Assembly: GCA_934131055.1 (NCBI GenBank)
Contig: CAKOZB010000030.1
Span: 1 to 13,870 of the forward strand
Source of the DNA: an uncultured Clostridia bacterium
GTDB taxonomy: Bacteria > Bacillota > Clostridia > TANB77 > CAG-508
DNA: 13,870 bases
Direction: 5' to 3'
Shown here piece after piece: positions 1 to 7,063 of the stretch (position 1 is the stretch's first letter; the number at the start of each line of letters is the position of its first letter). A model generated the notes under the pieces. The model was given only the letters and a program-made list of their open reading frames with translations. It searched no databases and was not told the origin of the DNA. A program made the position numbers and the translations under genes.

Positions 1-33
1 ATATATTTTTTGTTCGCTAATTTTTTCTTGCAT
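1..33 (-). CDS. Partial CDS, 5' end only, unknown product
   Basis: This is the start of a gene that runs out of the left edge. Reading leftward from the ATG at 33 gives MQEKISEQKIY with no stop before the edge. The ribosome binding site AGAAGG lies at 42-47 (minus strand), eight bases before this ATG. An in-frame ATG at 39 is only two bases from it, so 33 is the better start. A plausible promoter lies at 82-110. Eleven residues are too few to suggest a function. The gene is divergent from the two-TM protein at 199. Confidence 0.4.
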   Translation of the reverse strand, partial: MQEKISEQKIY

Positions 34-81
34 TTCCATAACCTTCTAATATTCTCCATTTTTCAACTTTTTTCTCAATTT

Positions 82-110
82 ATTTTACTATAAAAAAGAA
101 AAAATAGCAA
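82..110 (-). promoter_or_regulatory. Putative sigma-A promoter for the partial left-edge gene
   Basis: On the minus strand, a -35 box TTGCTA (105-110) is separated by 17 bases of mostly T from a -10 box TAAAAT (82-87). This would give a leader of about 40 bases before the ATG at 33. The match is moderate (4/6 and 5/6). Confidence 0.35.
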
Positions 111-115
111 GGATA

Positions 116-145
116 TTGACAATTAAATCTCGGTAAATATATAAT
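116..145 (+). promoter_or_regulatory. Consensus sigma-A promoter
   Basis: TTGACA at 116-121 and TATAAT at 140-145 are both perfect consensus hexamers, with an 18-base spacer. An A-rich tract at 92-104 lies upstream and could act as an UP element. Transcription would begin near 152, giving a leader of about 47 bases to the ATG at 199. It overlaps no gene and drives the 118-residue membrane protein. Confidence 0.8.
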
Positions 146-198
146 GATTTCAAACTAAAAACAAATTGTTTTTTATACTCATATATTAGGAGGAACTT

Positions 199-555
199 AT
201 GAAAATAAAAGAAATGTTCAAAAAAATCACAGCTGGAATTGGAGTCTTTTTAGCTACGGTGACATCAAAAGTGTTCGCAGCTTTTGACCTTGAATCTCAT
301 ATTGCCGAACCGGAATACGGAATTCCTACCCCTAGTCCTAAAATTCCCAATACACCTTTTTATGTGCCTTTATTAAACTTTTTGCAGATTATTACTATTC
401 CAATTATCATAATACTAGGCATTATAATTTTTGTAAAGAAACGTAAAAATCAAAAGATTCAAATATTTAAGGTAGTACTTATTACAGCTATTATTATTTT
501 TATTATTGCTAGTATAATTAAAATTACAATTACTTTGTTCCAGCCTTTATATTAA
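199..555 (+). CDS. Small two-TM protein with signal peptide (pilin-sized, type IV secretion-like)
   Basis: This 118-residue protein has an N-terminal signal peptide: basic KIKEMFKK, a hydrophobic stretch and a VFA|A-type cleavage site near residue 27. A short Pro-rich outside segment with EYGIPTPSP (39-47) follows, then two TM helices (about 59-79 and 91-113) joined by a basic loop KKRKNQK. Signal peptide plus two TM helices plus basic cytoplasmic loop is the layout of VirB2/TrbC-type subunits, but this is topology only and not a recognised family match. It is clearly paralogous to the protein at 2474-2860: both share KVFA, a YGI..P motif, and IP-rich TM1 followed by a basic K-R-K-N loop. AGGAGG at 188-193 is five bases before the ATG. 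It is probably monocistronic. Its role is inferred only. Confidence 0.75.
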   Translation: MKIKEMFKKITAGIGVFLATVTSKVFAAFDLESHIAEPEYGIPTPSPKIPNTPFYVPLLNFLQIITIPIIIILGIIIFVKKRKNQKIQIFKVVLITAIIIFIIASIIKITITLFQPLY

Positions 556-621
556 TATATTTTTATTATTTTTCAGAAATGCCTATTTTATTATTCTATA
601 ACTGTAACATTAATTCACCAG

Positions 622-649
622 TTGACAAAAGCTAAAAATATAGTATAAT
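622..649 (+). promoter_or_regulatory. Consensus sigma-A promoter
   Basis: TTGACA (622-627) and TATAAT (644-649) are perfect hexamers with a 16-base spacer. A start site near 656 gives a short leader before the 52-codon gene at 683. The remainder of 556-682 shows no gene and no clear terminator for the preceding gene. Confidence 0.75.
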
Positions 650-682
650 ATTATTGTAGTTTTTGATGTAGGAGAAAAAATT

Positions 683-841
683 ATGGCAAAAATATGGAAA
701 AAATTGTTGTTAGTAATTCTTATTGTTGCATGCTTATTTAATGTAGTATCTAAGATAGTAAAAAGATACTCATTAAAAGAAGAAATGCAAAGTTCTATTC
801 AATACATGGAAGAACATCAAAAGAATGAAAATACATTATAA
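683..841 (+). CDS. Orphan 52-residue single-pass membrane peptide
   Basis: The frame encodes 52 residues starting MAKIWKKLLLVILIVACLF. A basic N-terminus is followed by one hydrophobic helix (about 7-23), then a basic patch SKIVKRYS and a charged, Gln/Glu-rich tail (33-50) likely to lie in the cytoplasm or to be helical. TAGGAG at 669-674 is eight bases before the ATG, and a consensus promoter precedes it, so I believe it is expressed. I recognise no family. Cys17 could suggest a lipobox (IVAC), but the residues around it do not make a convincing one and the helix is more likely a TM anchor. A small membrane regulator or a toxin-like peptide cannot be told apart here. Confidence 0.65.
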   Translation: MAKIWKKLLLVILIVACLFNVVSKIVKRYSLKEEMQSSIQYMEEHQKNENTL

Positions 842-858
842 AAAAAATAAATTAATAC

Positions 859-887
859 TTGAAAATATAATTCAATTATGTTATTAT
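859..887 (+). promoter_or_regulatory. Putative sigma-A promoter of rpmE
   Basis: TTGAAA (859-864) and TATTAT (882-887) each match five of six consensus bases, with a 17-base spacer. The start site would be near 894, about 36 bases before the rpmE ATG. Confidence 0.6.
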
Positions 888-929
888 AGTATTTAGCAGT
901 TTTTATTAAAAAAGGGAGAGGTGAATACA

Positions 930-1130
930 ATGAAAGAAGGAATACATCCAAATTATGCAGAAACAACAATCACATGTGCATGTGGTAATGTTATAAAAGC
1001 TGGATCAACAAAGAAAGATATCAAAGTTGATGTTTGCTCAAAATGCCATCCATTCTGGACAGGTAACTTAAAAAGAGAAACAACAGGTGGAAGAGCAGCA
1101 AAATTCAGAGAAAAATATGGAATTCAATAA
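930..1130 (+). CDS. rpmE: 50S ribosomal protein bL31, zinc-binding type
   Basis: bL31 is a small protein of the large ribosomal subunit that forms part of the bridge to the small subunit. The 66-residue product matches the family along its length: MKEGIHPNY at the start, then TCACGN (Cys16, Cys18), VCSKCHPFWTG (Cys36, Cys39) and the basic tail. The CxC...CxxC set marks the zinc-containing paralogue rather than the Cys-less type made under zinc starvation. I chose the ATG at 930 because AGGTG (919-923) sits six bases before it and because the family starts with MK.GIHP. The in-frame GTG at 921 overlaps that binding site. The gene stands alone between its own promoter and terminator, without rho or prfA beside it. 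Confidence 0.97.
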   Translation: MKEGIHPNYAETTITCACGNVIKAGSTKKDIKVDVCSKCHPFWTGNLKRETTGGRAAKFREKYGIQ

Positions 1131-1140
1131 TAAAAAAATT

Positions 1141-1172
1141 AAAGGAAATGGAAGCATCTCCTTTATTTTTTT
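1141..1172 (+). terminator. Rho-independent terminator of rpmE
   Basis: AAAGGAAATG (1141-1150) pairs with CATCTCCTTT (1155-1164) with one mismatch around a GAAG tetraloop. A T-rich tract follows (1162-1172). It lies ten bases after the rpmE stop codon. Confidence 0.85.
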
Positions 1173-1180
1173 ATCTATTA

Positions 1181-1218
1181 GAAAAAGCACAGATATTTTT
1201 AAACTTTAAACTGTGCTT
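1181..1218 (-). terminator. Rho-independent terminator of the radical SAM gene
   Basis: On the minus strand, AAGCACAG (1211-1218) pairs with CTGTGCTT (1185-1192) across an 18-base AT-rich loop, and a T-run follows (1181-1187). It is about 30 bases downstream of the radical SAM stop codon. The loop is longer than usual, but the stem is perfect. Confidence 0.7.
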
Positions 1219-1247
1219 CTCTCCTATTTCATTCTCACTAAAAACAT

Positions 1248-2336
1248 TTATAAGTCTTTCATCATTTTATACGGGCATTTATTTTGACACTTTTCTTCAA
1301 AGTTCCAAGTATGTAATGCTCCTCCAAGACAATAATCCCAATTTTCACACTTATTGCATTCTTCGCATGCCATTCTATTTTTATCTCTAAATTCCGTGTA
1401 TTTATTATCCCAAACTTCTTTAAAATTGTCTGTTTTTATATTTCCTTGTATTAATCTAGAAATCCTTGGGACATTAGGACATACAAACAAATCTCCATTA
1501 TAAAGTATGCTCGCAACACTTATTCCGGTTCTGCAATAAAAATACTGTCTTCTAACTTCTTTTTCATAGTCTAATCCTAAAAATCCAGGGCAACCATAAG
1601 ATAATTGCAAACAATGCTTCTTATTTTTTGATTTTATAAAATCCAGTAATTCTTTTAATTCTTTTCCATCGAGTAAAAGTTCAGAATTTTCATTTGCCCT
1701 TCCAATTGGATCCATAGAAACTAGTCTCCATGAGTCTAATCCTAAGTTTTTCATTATATCATATAGTTCTTGTAATTGATTTATATTTTTCTTATGAAAA
1801 ACTGTCGTAACTTGCAAATGCTTTACAAAGCCCGCTTCTTTAAGTTTCTTAATATTATTCATTATTATGTTATATGAACCTGGTACTCCTCTAAACTCAT
1901 CATGAGTTTCTTGCAGTCCATCTATACTGACCGAAATACTTTCCATATTTGCATTTTTTAATTTTTCTATATTCTTTTCATTAAGTAGAATTCCATTCGT
2001 TGTCATTCCCCAATGAAAACCCAATTCTTTTGAAGCATATTCCATAACCTCGCATAAGTCTTGTCTTACTAGTGGTTCACCACCTGTAACATTTATTAAA
2101 ATTTTGCTTGCATCCATACTATCTGCAATTTGTTTAAATGCTGATTTTATTTCTTCTGTTGTTAGCTCTCCCTCATATTTTCTTTTTTCCGCACTACTTC
2201 CACAGTGTTTGCACTTTGCATTGCATGATAATGTACATTCCCAGAATAAATCTCTTAATGGATGTAAAATTCTTTCTTCATCTTTAATGCGATTGTTTAT
2301 TGTTAATTTCCCTAATTTATAAATTTCCTTTAACAT
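1248..2336 (-). CDS. Radical SAM/SPASM domain protein
   Basis: This is a 362-residue radical SAM enzyme with a C-terminal SPASM domain, a type that usually modifies peptides or proteins using S-adenosylmethionine and iron-sulfur clusters. The CxxxCxxC motif that binds the SAM 4Fe-4S cluster is CNAKCKHC (Cys38, Cys42, Cys45). GGEP (85-88) is the SAM-amine motif, and TTNG (112-115) and SVSIDG (135-140) follow as in the family. The C-terminus carries auxiliary-cluster cysteines: Cys249, 268 and 286, then CEECNKCENWDYC (324-336), then Cys350 and 354. The substrate is unknown, and no precursor peptide is evident on either side. GGAGG at 2341-2345 is four bases before the ATG. It lies 137 bases after the last gene of the secretion-like operon on the same strand. 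That gap has no evident terminator and no clear promoter, so read-through is possible. PqqE-like and sulfatase-maturase-like roles cannot be separated by eye. Confidence 0.9.
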   Translation of the reverse strand: MLKEIYKLGKLTINNRIKDEERILHPLRDLFWECTLSCNAKCKHCGSSAEKRKYEGELTTEEIKSAFKQIADSMDASKILINVTGGEPLVRQDLCEVMEYASKELGFHWGMTTNGILLNEKNIEKLKNANMESISVSIDGLQETHDEFRGVPGSYNIIMNNIKKLKEAGFVKHLQVTTVFHKKNINQLQELYDIMKNLGLDSWRLVSMDPIGRANENSELLLDGKELKELLDFIKSKNKKHCLQLSYGCPGFLGLDYEKEVRRQYFYCRTGISVASILYNGDLFVCPNVPRISRLIQGNIKTDNFKEVWDNKYTEFRDKNRMACEECNKCENWDYCLGGALHTWNFEEKCQNKCPYKMMKDL

Positions 2337-2473
2337 TTTTCCTCCATATATTCACTTGTAATATTTCATATGTTTTACTAAACTAATAATGTTTTTACAA
2401 ATTTCATCTACAATATTTATTTACACTAGCTAATCTTCATATTTTAATAACTAAACTTATTTAAGCAATGCGT

Positions 2474-2860
2474 CTAGAAATAAATCTGGTTATAAATTAT
2501 TGGAATAATAAGTGCAGCTATAAAAGCAACAACATAAACAATACTTATAATTATTATAGCTTTTTTTAAATTTTTAGATTTTATATTCTTCTTTCTTTGT
2601 ATAAAAATTATGGCTCCAATTATTAAAATAAGTGGAATAGCAATAAATTCACAAATTTTCAACAATCCATTGCTTACTGTATATTGCCATGGTCGTTCAA
2701 TTCCATATAATGAAACTCCTCTCATATTATAACTATCATCTAGAACATTTAATACATTTTGGATATCAGTATTTGTTTTGGCAAACACTTTTGTTGTAAT
2801 TGTTGTAAAAAAAGCTGTGATTCCTGTTATAATTTTCTTTATATTTTCTTTTATGTTCAT
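2474..2860 (-). CDS. Small two-TM protein with signal peptide, paralogue of the 199-555 product
   Basis: This 128-residue protein has a signal peptide (MNIKENIKK, a hydrophobic stretch, KVFA|K near residue 27), an outside segment with YGIERP (52-57), and two TM helices (about 66-87 and 100-124) joined by a basic loop QRKKNIKSKNLKK. It aligns without gaps to the first 27 residues of the protein at 199-555 and shares its overall layout. A second ATG lies directly upstream at 2863. I prefer 2860 because it is seven bases from AGGAGG (2868-2873) and because the paralogue alignment starts there. It is the last gene of the secretion-like operon, 68 bases after its neighbour. The position and topology suggest a VirB2/TrbC-like or accessory membrane subunit. 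This is inference. Confidence 0.78.
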   Translation of the reverse strand: MNIKENIKKIITGITAFFTTITTKVFAKTNTDIQNVLNVLDDSYNMRGVSLYGIERPWQYTVSNGLLKICEFIAIPLILIIGAIIFIQRKKNIKSKNLKKAIIIISIVYVVAFIAALIIPIIYNQIYF

Positions 2861-2928
2861 CATTTTTCCTCCTCATATAATAATGTTTATAAAGTTTATT
2901 AATAATAAATAAAAAATTTTTACCTATT

Positions 2929-4176
2929 TTACTCATTTAATATTACCGCCATTACAAATTCTGTATTCTCCCCTAGTCTCATTGCAATCTTATTTGTTTT
3001 TTTCGTTGCTGAAGCACTTGCGTTTTCCGCAACAGTAATCGTAATAATATAATCCTGTGCATCAGTCTCTATTTTTTCTATGCTGTATGCGTTTGAAGCA
3101 TAAAAATGCTGTTCTATAAATTTTTCATACAATTTCTCTGTTTTGAAATTATTCTTTTTATATGTTTCATCTAATAGTCCATATGCCTCATCATAATCAT
3201 AATTAGAAATCATCTCTATAAATTTATTTACATTTAGTTTAATTTTATCTACCACAGTAGAGTTCATATACTTTTCTTTATATTCATCTGTTTCTAATGT
3301 ATAGTCATCCATCTGAACAGTGAAGTTCATTATAGATTTTTGATTAAATATATATACCATTCCATCTTGGTCTACTACAGTATATACCTTGCTATTTTCT
3401 TCTTCCTTTACTGAGTATCCTGCAACACGTGCTTGTTTTAGATTTTCACTTCTCTTTTTTATATAATCTTGAAATTTGCTATATTTATCAAATCGTTTTT
3501 CCCTATATTCTTGTTCTAACATGTCATATGCTTTTTTTACATTATTTACAGTAAGGTCACAATAATATTTTAAAATTTTTTCTATTATTTCATTTTTTCT
3601 CATTCGATTATACTGATAACTATTGGCATCATTGTTTGGAATTTCTACTATATTTTCCTTTTCTTCTATTTCATCTATGCTATTATACTTCTTTGAGGAT
3701 AATGGCATAATGTTAAATGCAAAATTATTAGTATCTAAGCCAACTCTAAAATACATTTTTGTATTATAAGTGCCATCATCTACAACACCTTCTACAATAT
3801 AACTGCATACATTATGTAATTCACTTTCATACATGTCTAATGCTATAAAAGAATATTTTGACTTTTCTGTATATTTTAGTACATTCTCTTGATTTAGATT
3901 ATTTTCATTAATATATTCTAAATCAAGCAATTCAAAAATCTTGTCTTTCTCCTCTGCTTTAACAGAATCTATATAAAAATTTATGCAATCTTCTACAGTA
4001 TAAAATACTGTAGAATTGCTTACCTTTTCTCTTTTAAATTTTGTTTCAACATCTCCTAATTGTTCTTCAATTTCTGTTTCTTTTGGTTTGTTTGTAATTT
4101 TTATTAAAACAATAGTAATTGTTCCACTAATAACTAGCAATAAAATTAATCCTATAATTAATACTTTTCTATTCAT
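2929..4176 (-). CDS. VirB8/TcpC-like membrane-anchored protein with three NTF2-type modules
   Basis: The protein has 415 residues. A single TM anchor (about 5-26) is followed by an extracytoplasmic region that reads as three tandem modules of about 100 residues (roughly 60-158, 196-295 and 308-414). Modules two and three share the pattern AYDMLEQEY..KRF..Y..F..YI (216-239) and AYGLLDETY..NNF..E..Y..FI (331-354). This is an alpha-helical start followed by beta-strands, the signature of NTF2-like folds found in VirB8 and the Gram-positive conjugation protein TcpC. The 172-residue protein at 6531-7049 carries one copy of the same pattern. Such proteins usually scaffold the type IV secretion channel outside the membrane. 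AAGGGA at 4182-4187 is five bases before the ATG, and the gap to the upstream hydrolase gene is 16 bases. The fold is judged by eye, and VirB8 homology is inferred. Confidence 0.8.
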   Translation of the reverse strand: MNRKVLIIGLILLLVISGTITIVLIKITNKPKETEIEEQLGDVETKFKREKVSNSTVFYTVEDCINFYIDSVKAEEKDKIFELLDLEYINENNLNQENVLKYTEKSKYSFIALDMYESELHNVCSYIVEGVVDDGTYNTKMYFRVGLDTNNFAFNIMPLSSKKYNSIDEIEEKENIVEIPNNDANSYQYNRMRKNEIIEKILKYYCDLTVNNVKKAYDMLEQEYREKRFDKYSKFQDYIKKRSENLKQARVAGYSVKEEENSKVYTVVDQDGMVYIFNQKSIMNFTVQMDDYTLETDEYKEKYMNSTVVDKIKLNVNKFIEMISNYDYDEAYGLLDETYKKNNFKTEKLYEKFIEQHFYASNAYSIEKIETDAQDYIITITVAENASASATKKTNKIAMRLGENTEFVMAVILNE

Positions 4177-4192
4177 TGTATTCCCTTCATTT

Positions 4193-6523
4193 TCAATTTG
4201 GTTCTTTCACTCTAATAGCTCGAGTAAATCCACCAGCCGAATTTATTTTACTTAAACTACAGCCCTTATAGCTTATTTCGCTTCTTATTGCATTCGTAGA
4301 ACCAGCCGCATAAGTTCCAACTCCATCTCCTGCAAATATTTCTATATGTCCAGATTTTACTAGAAGGTCTCCTGCCTTAGCCTCAGATGGTTTTAGTATT
4401 GTCCACCCCATTTTTGATGGTCCGCTTCCCATAAACCATGCAGTATCTTTTTGGTGTCCTGCAAATTCGGTATATCCATATTCATATAAAACCCATGTCA
4501 CATAAGCACTACAGTCTATATAATTTGTTCCATTTGGGTATGGAATCTTGTTTCCTTGTACATAATAAAAATTATTGTCTTTAATATAGTCATGGCATTG
4601 CTTTGCTATTCCTAAAAATGTTGTAGCTGTTATATTAGCATCTTCACTAGAATTTTCTTCTTCCTTCTTATCTATATAATCATCTAAGTGAATTCCAATA
4701 GATGAATATAAGTCTTTCATCTTTAATATTACGTGGTTACTCCATGGCTCTGAAGGACTGCAGTATGCCTTAGATATTTGTTTTACTGTTATGTTTCCTC
4801 CAGCAAAATAGCTATTATTTGTCTCTATTAATCTTCCAAAGTCCTCTGTTGCCTCTGAAAAGTCCTCATATTTTTTCCATGTATTACCATTTTTATCTGT
4901 ATATCCACTTTGCCCCATAACACTCATCCAATTATGAGTACTTTTATCTATATAATTCCAGTGGGTTCCAGCATTTGATTCCTGAATTGCAACAGCAATC
5001 GCAAATACAGCATTAACATGTCTTTCCGATTGAATCTTGTAAAAAGAATCTAACGCTCCTAGTAAGTTTTTCTGCTTGTCATCTGTATCTTTATATGTCT
5101 TTCTTATTATTTCTTCTAATTGTTCTTTTTTTAGAACTAAATTGTTATTTCCTTTTGCGGTATCAACTATTATATCATCTACCAATTGATTCTGCGTTAT
5201 ATCTTGTTTTGAGCCCTCTTCAATAATATTTCCAGTAGTAGTTTTGCCCTCTACTATATCTAACAAGTAATCTATAGTATCAATCATATCTACTGTATCA
5301 TCACTAGACTCCAACATTTCATAGAACCAGTCTCTGGCAGTTAAAATGCTATTTTGTGCAGACTCGTGTTTTTTTAACAATGTTATAAAGTTATCCTCAT
5401 CTGCATCTGGATTTACTTTTTCAGTTATTGTAGTATCACCTTTTATATATTTGTTTATTTCAACAGTCTTTGTTGTTGTTTTTAATCCATCACTTGATAC
5501 CTCTGTAGATACATTCTTAGAAGTAGTATTCACGTATTCATTTTTTACTTCCGCAAGCCAGGTATTTGCATATGTAAGATATGCACTATTCTTGCATTCC
5601 TCATATTTTTCGATAGTTGCAGTAACGTTTTTTGTCTCTGGATCTGTAGTTTCTGTTACTGTAGTTGTTTTAGTAACATCTTCATAAATGGTAATCTCTA
5701 TTTTAGTATTCTTGGTTAGTAAAGCAACTTCATTAGATAATTCTTCATCTTCTCCCATTACTGTTAACGCCCATAAAAAATCAAATGGCATATCATATCT
5801 TTTTACTAATGCTCTATAATCTATAATTTCCTTTGCAAGATAATATTTTTGAGTTCCATCATTGTTTGTTTTTCTACTCCAAGCCGAAACTACCAAGTTT
5901 CCATATTCATTTAGAGTAAAATAATTTATAGCTTTTTTATTATTTTCCTCAATATATTTATTAAAAGTTTCTTCATCAATATACTCTATAACATTATCTG
6001 TGTTGTCTGAATTTTTTCTATGTATTTGAATTGCACCTTGTAATTCATCGTCTGCAAGTTCTGTTCCTATTTTATTTTTACTTCTTAAGTCTGGATATCT
6101 AGTTACCATATCAGCTTTTATAAAATTTTTTAAATATTTCTCTTGATTTTCTCGGCTTATATATTCATCTAATAATCCATCTTCTTTTAAATCTTCAATT
6201 ACTTGTTTCACTTTTTCATCTAAATCAATGTTGTATCCATATCCACTATTTTTTTCTACAATTTTTTTTGGTGTTGTCTCAGATGTAATCTTTTTTGATA
6301 CAACATGCCCTACATTTCCAGAATTACCATCATCTCGTGAGCCATCCTCAGTGTTTATAATATAGACAAGAGATGAAATTACTACAAGTATTGCAATTAC
6401 AATTAAGGTTGTTGTGGATAAGTTCATTATTACACTTATAACAAGCCCTGCAACCTTTGTTATTACTTTGGTAACTTTCTCTATAAACTTACCTATAGCT
6501 TTTTTCTTATTTTCATCTTCCAT
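4193..6523 (-). CDS. Membrane-anchored bifunctional peptidoglycan hydrolase (lysozyme-like plus NlpC/P60), VirB1/CwlT-like
   Basis: The 776-residue protein would cut the cell wall so that a secretion channel can pass. After a basic N-terminus, a TM helix spans about 36-56. Residues 100-430 form an extracytoplasmic region with an IDYRALVKRYDMPFDFLWAL segment (234-253) and a Thr/Val-rich low-complexity stretch (275-375). Residues 483-612 look like a lysozyme/glucosaminidase-fold domain, with AIQESNAG giving the probable catalytic Glu515 and then NWMSVMGQ and W..Y..F..A..DF. Residues 633-773 are an NlpC/P60-type endopeptidase with Cys671 in DCSAYV, His726 in GHIEIF and possibly Asn744 as third residue. 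The pairing of these two activities is that of CwlT of ICEBs1. AGGGA (6528-6532) precedes the ATG by four bases and overlaps the stop of the preceding gene, so the two are tightly coupled. Confidence 0.88.
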   Translation of the reverse strand: MEDENKKKAIGKFIEKVTKVITKVAGLVISVIMNLSTTTLIVIAILVVISSLVYIINTEDGSRDDGNSGNVGHVVSKKITSETTPKKIVEKNSGYGYNIDLDEKVKQVIEDLKEDGLLDEYISRENQEKYLKNFIKADMVTRYPDLRSKNKIGTELADDELQGAIQIHRKNSDNTDNVIEYIDEETFNKYIEENNKKAINYFTLNEYGNLVVSAWSRKTNNDGTQKYYLAKEIIDYRALVKRYDMPFDFLWALTVMGEDEELSNEVALLTKNTKIEITIYEDVTKTTTVTETTDPETKNVTATIEKYEECKNSAYLTYANTWLAEVKNEYVNTTSKNVSTEVSSDGLKTTTKTVEINKYIKGDTTITEKVNPDADEDNFITLLKKHESAQNSILTARDWFYEMLESSDDTVDMIDTIDYLLDIVEGKTTTGNIIEEGSKQDITQNQLVDDIIVDTAKGNNNLVLKKEQLEEIIRKTYKDTDDKQKNLLGALDSFYKIQSERHVNAVFAIAVAIQESNAGTHWNYIDKSTHNWMSVMGQSGYTDKNGNTWKKYEDFSEATEDFGRLIETNNSYFAGGNITVKQISKAYCSPSEPWSNHVILKMKDLYSSIGIHLDDYIDKKEEENSSEDANITATTFLGIAKQCHDYIKDNNFYYVQGNKIPYPNGTNYIDCSAYVTWVLYEYGYTEFAGHQKDTAWFMGSGPSKMGWTILKPSEAKAGDLLVKSGHIEIFAGDGVGTYAAGSTNAIRSEISYKGCSLSKINSAGGFTRAIRVKEPN

Positions 6524-6530
6524 TTTTCCC

Positions 6531-7049
6531 TCAATTTACGTTTAAATCTTTTTCAATATCTTCATTTATATTCAATTTATTGTCTTGTACAATTATAAAA
6601 TCCTGAATAGAGTCCTCTGATATTTTGCCTGTATTTACACTACTTTCCTTCAAATCAACTTTATATACATACGCATTGACTTTTGTAATAATATAGTTTT
6701 TTGGAGTGCTAAATTTATTTGTATAATAGTTATCTACAAAATTCTGCAAAGACGGATACATATCTTCTTTACATTTATCAGTTAACATGTTGTATGCATT
6801 TTCTTTTTCTCCATTATTGCAATAATCTATGAAATTTTTTATTGTATTTTCTACTTGAGTTTGATAAACATCTTCATAATCTATATTTGTAATTTTTTTA
6901 TTGTTCATGCCATTCCCCTGTTTACTATCTGCATCTTTTTTTATCTGACTGTTCCAAAATTGAAATGGTAGTTTTATTATTATAATTGCCACAATAACAC
7001 TTGCTAAAGTTATTAGTGTGTTTTTTACACTTTTTTCTTTGTGTTCCAT
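6531..7049 (-). CDS. VirB8/TcpC-like membrane-anchored protein with one NTF2-type module
   Basis: The 172-residue protein has a short basic N-terminus, one TM helix (about 11-30), a linker, and a single NTF2-like module (about 62-160) containing AYNMLTDKCKEDMYPSLQNF (85-104). This is the same AY.ML....F pattern seen in the 415-residue protein of the operon. Both look like periplasm-facing scaffold proteins of a type IV secretion apparatus, of which Gram-positive systems often encode more than one. GAGGAG at 7055-7060 is five bases before the ATG. The gap to the TrbL-like gene is 14 bases, and to the hydrolase gene seven. No catalytic residues are expected or seen. Confidence 0.75.
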   Translation of the reverse strand: MEHKEKSVKNTLITLASVIVAIIIIKLPFQFWNSQIKKDADSKQGNGMNNKKITNIDYEDVYQTQVENTIKNFIDYCNNGEKENAYNMLTDKCKEDMYPSLQNFVDNYYTNKFSTPKNYIITKVNAYVYKVDLKESSVNTGKISEDSIQDFIIVQDNKLNINEDIEKDLNVN

Positions 7050-7063
7050 TAAATCTCCTCATT

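Noticed and set aside
199..555. Type IV pilin or competence pseudopilin
   Set aside because: There is no prepilin peptidase motif (G followed by a hydrophobic helix with Glu at +5). The N-terminus has an ordinary signal peptidase I-type site and there are two TM helices.
683..841. The 52-residue peptide as the RiPP precursor for the radical SAM enzyme
   Set aside because: It is a typical membrane peptide with a TM helix and a charged tail, lacks a Cys/Gly/Thr-rich core, and is on the opposite strand and separated by rpmE.
1148..1390. 80-codon plus-strand open frame after rpmE
   Set aside because: It starts inside the rpmE terminator hairpin, crosses the terminator of the radical SAM gene and runs antisense to that gene's 3' end.
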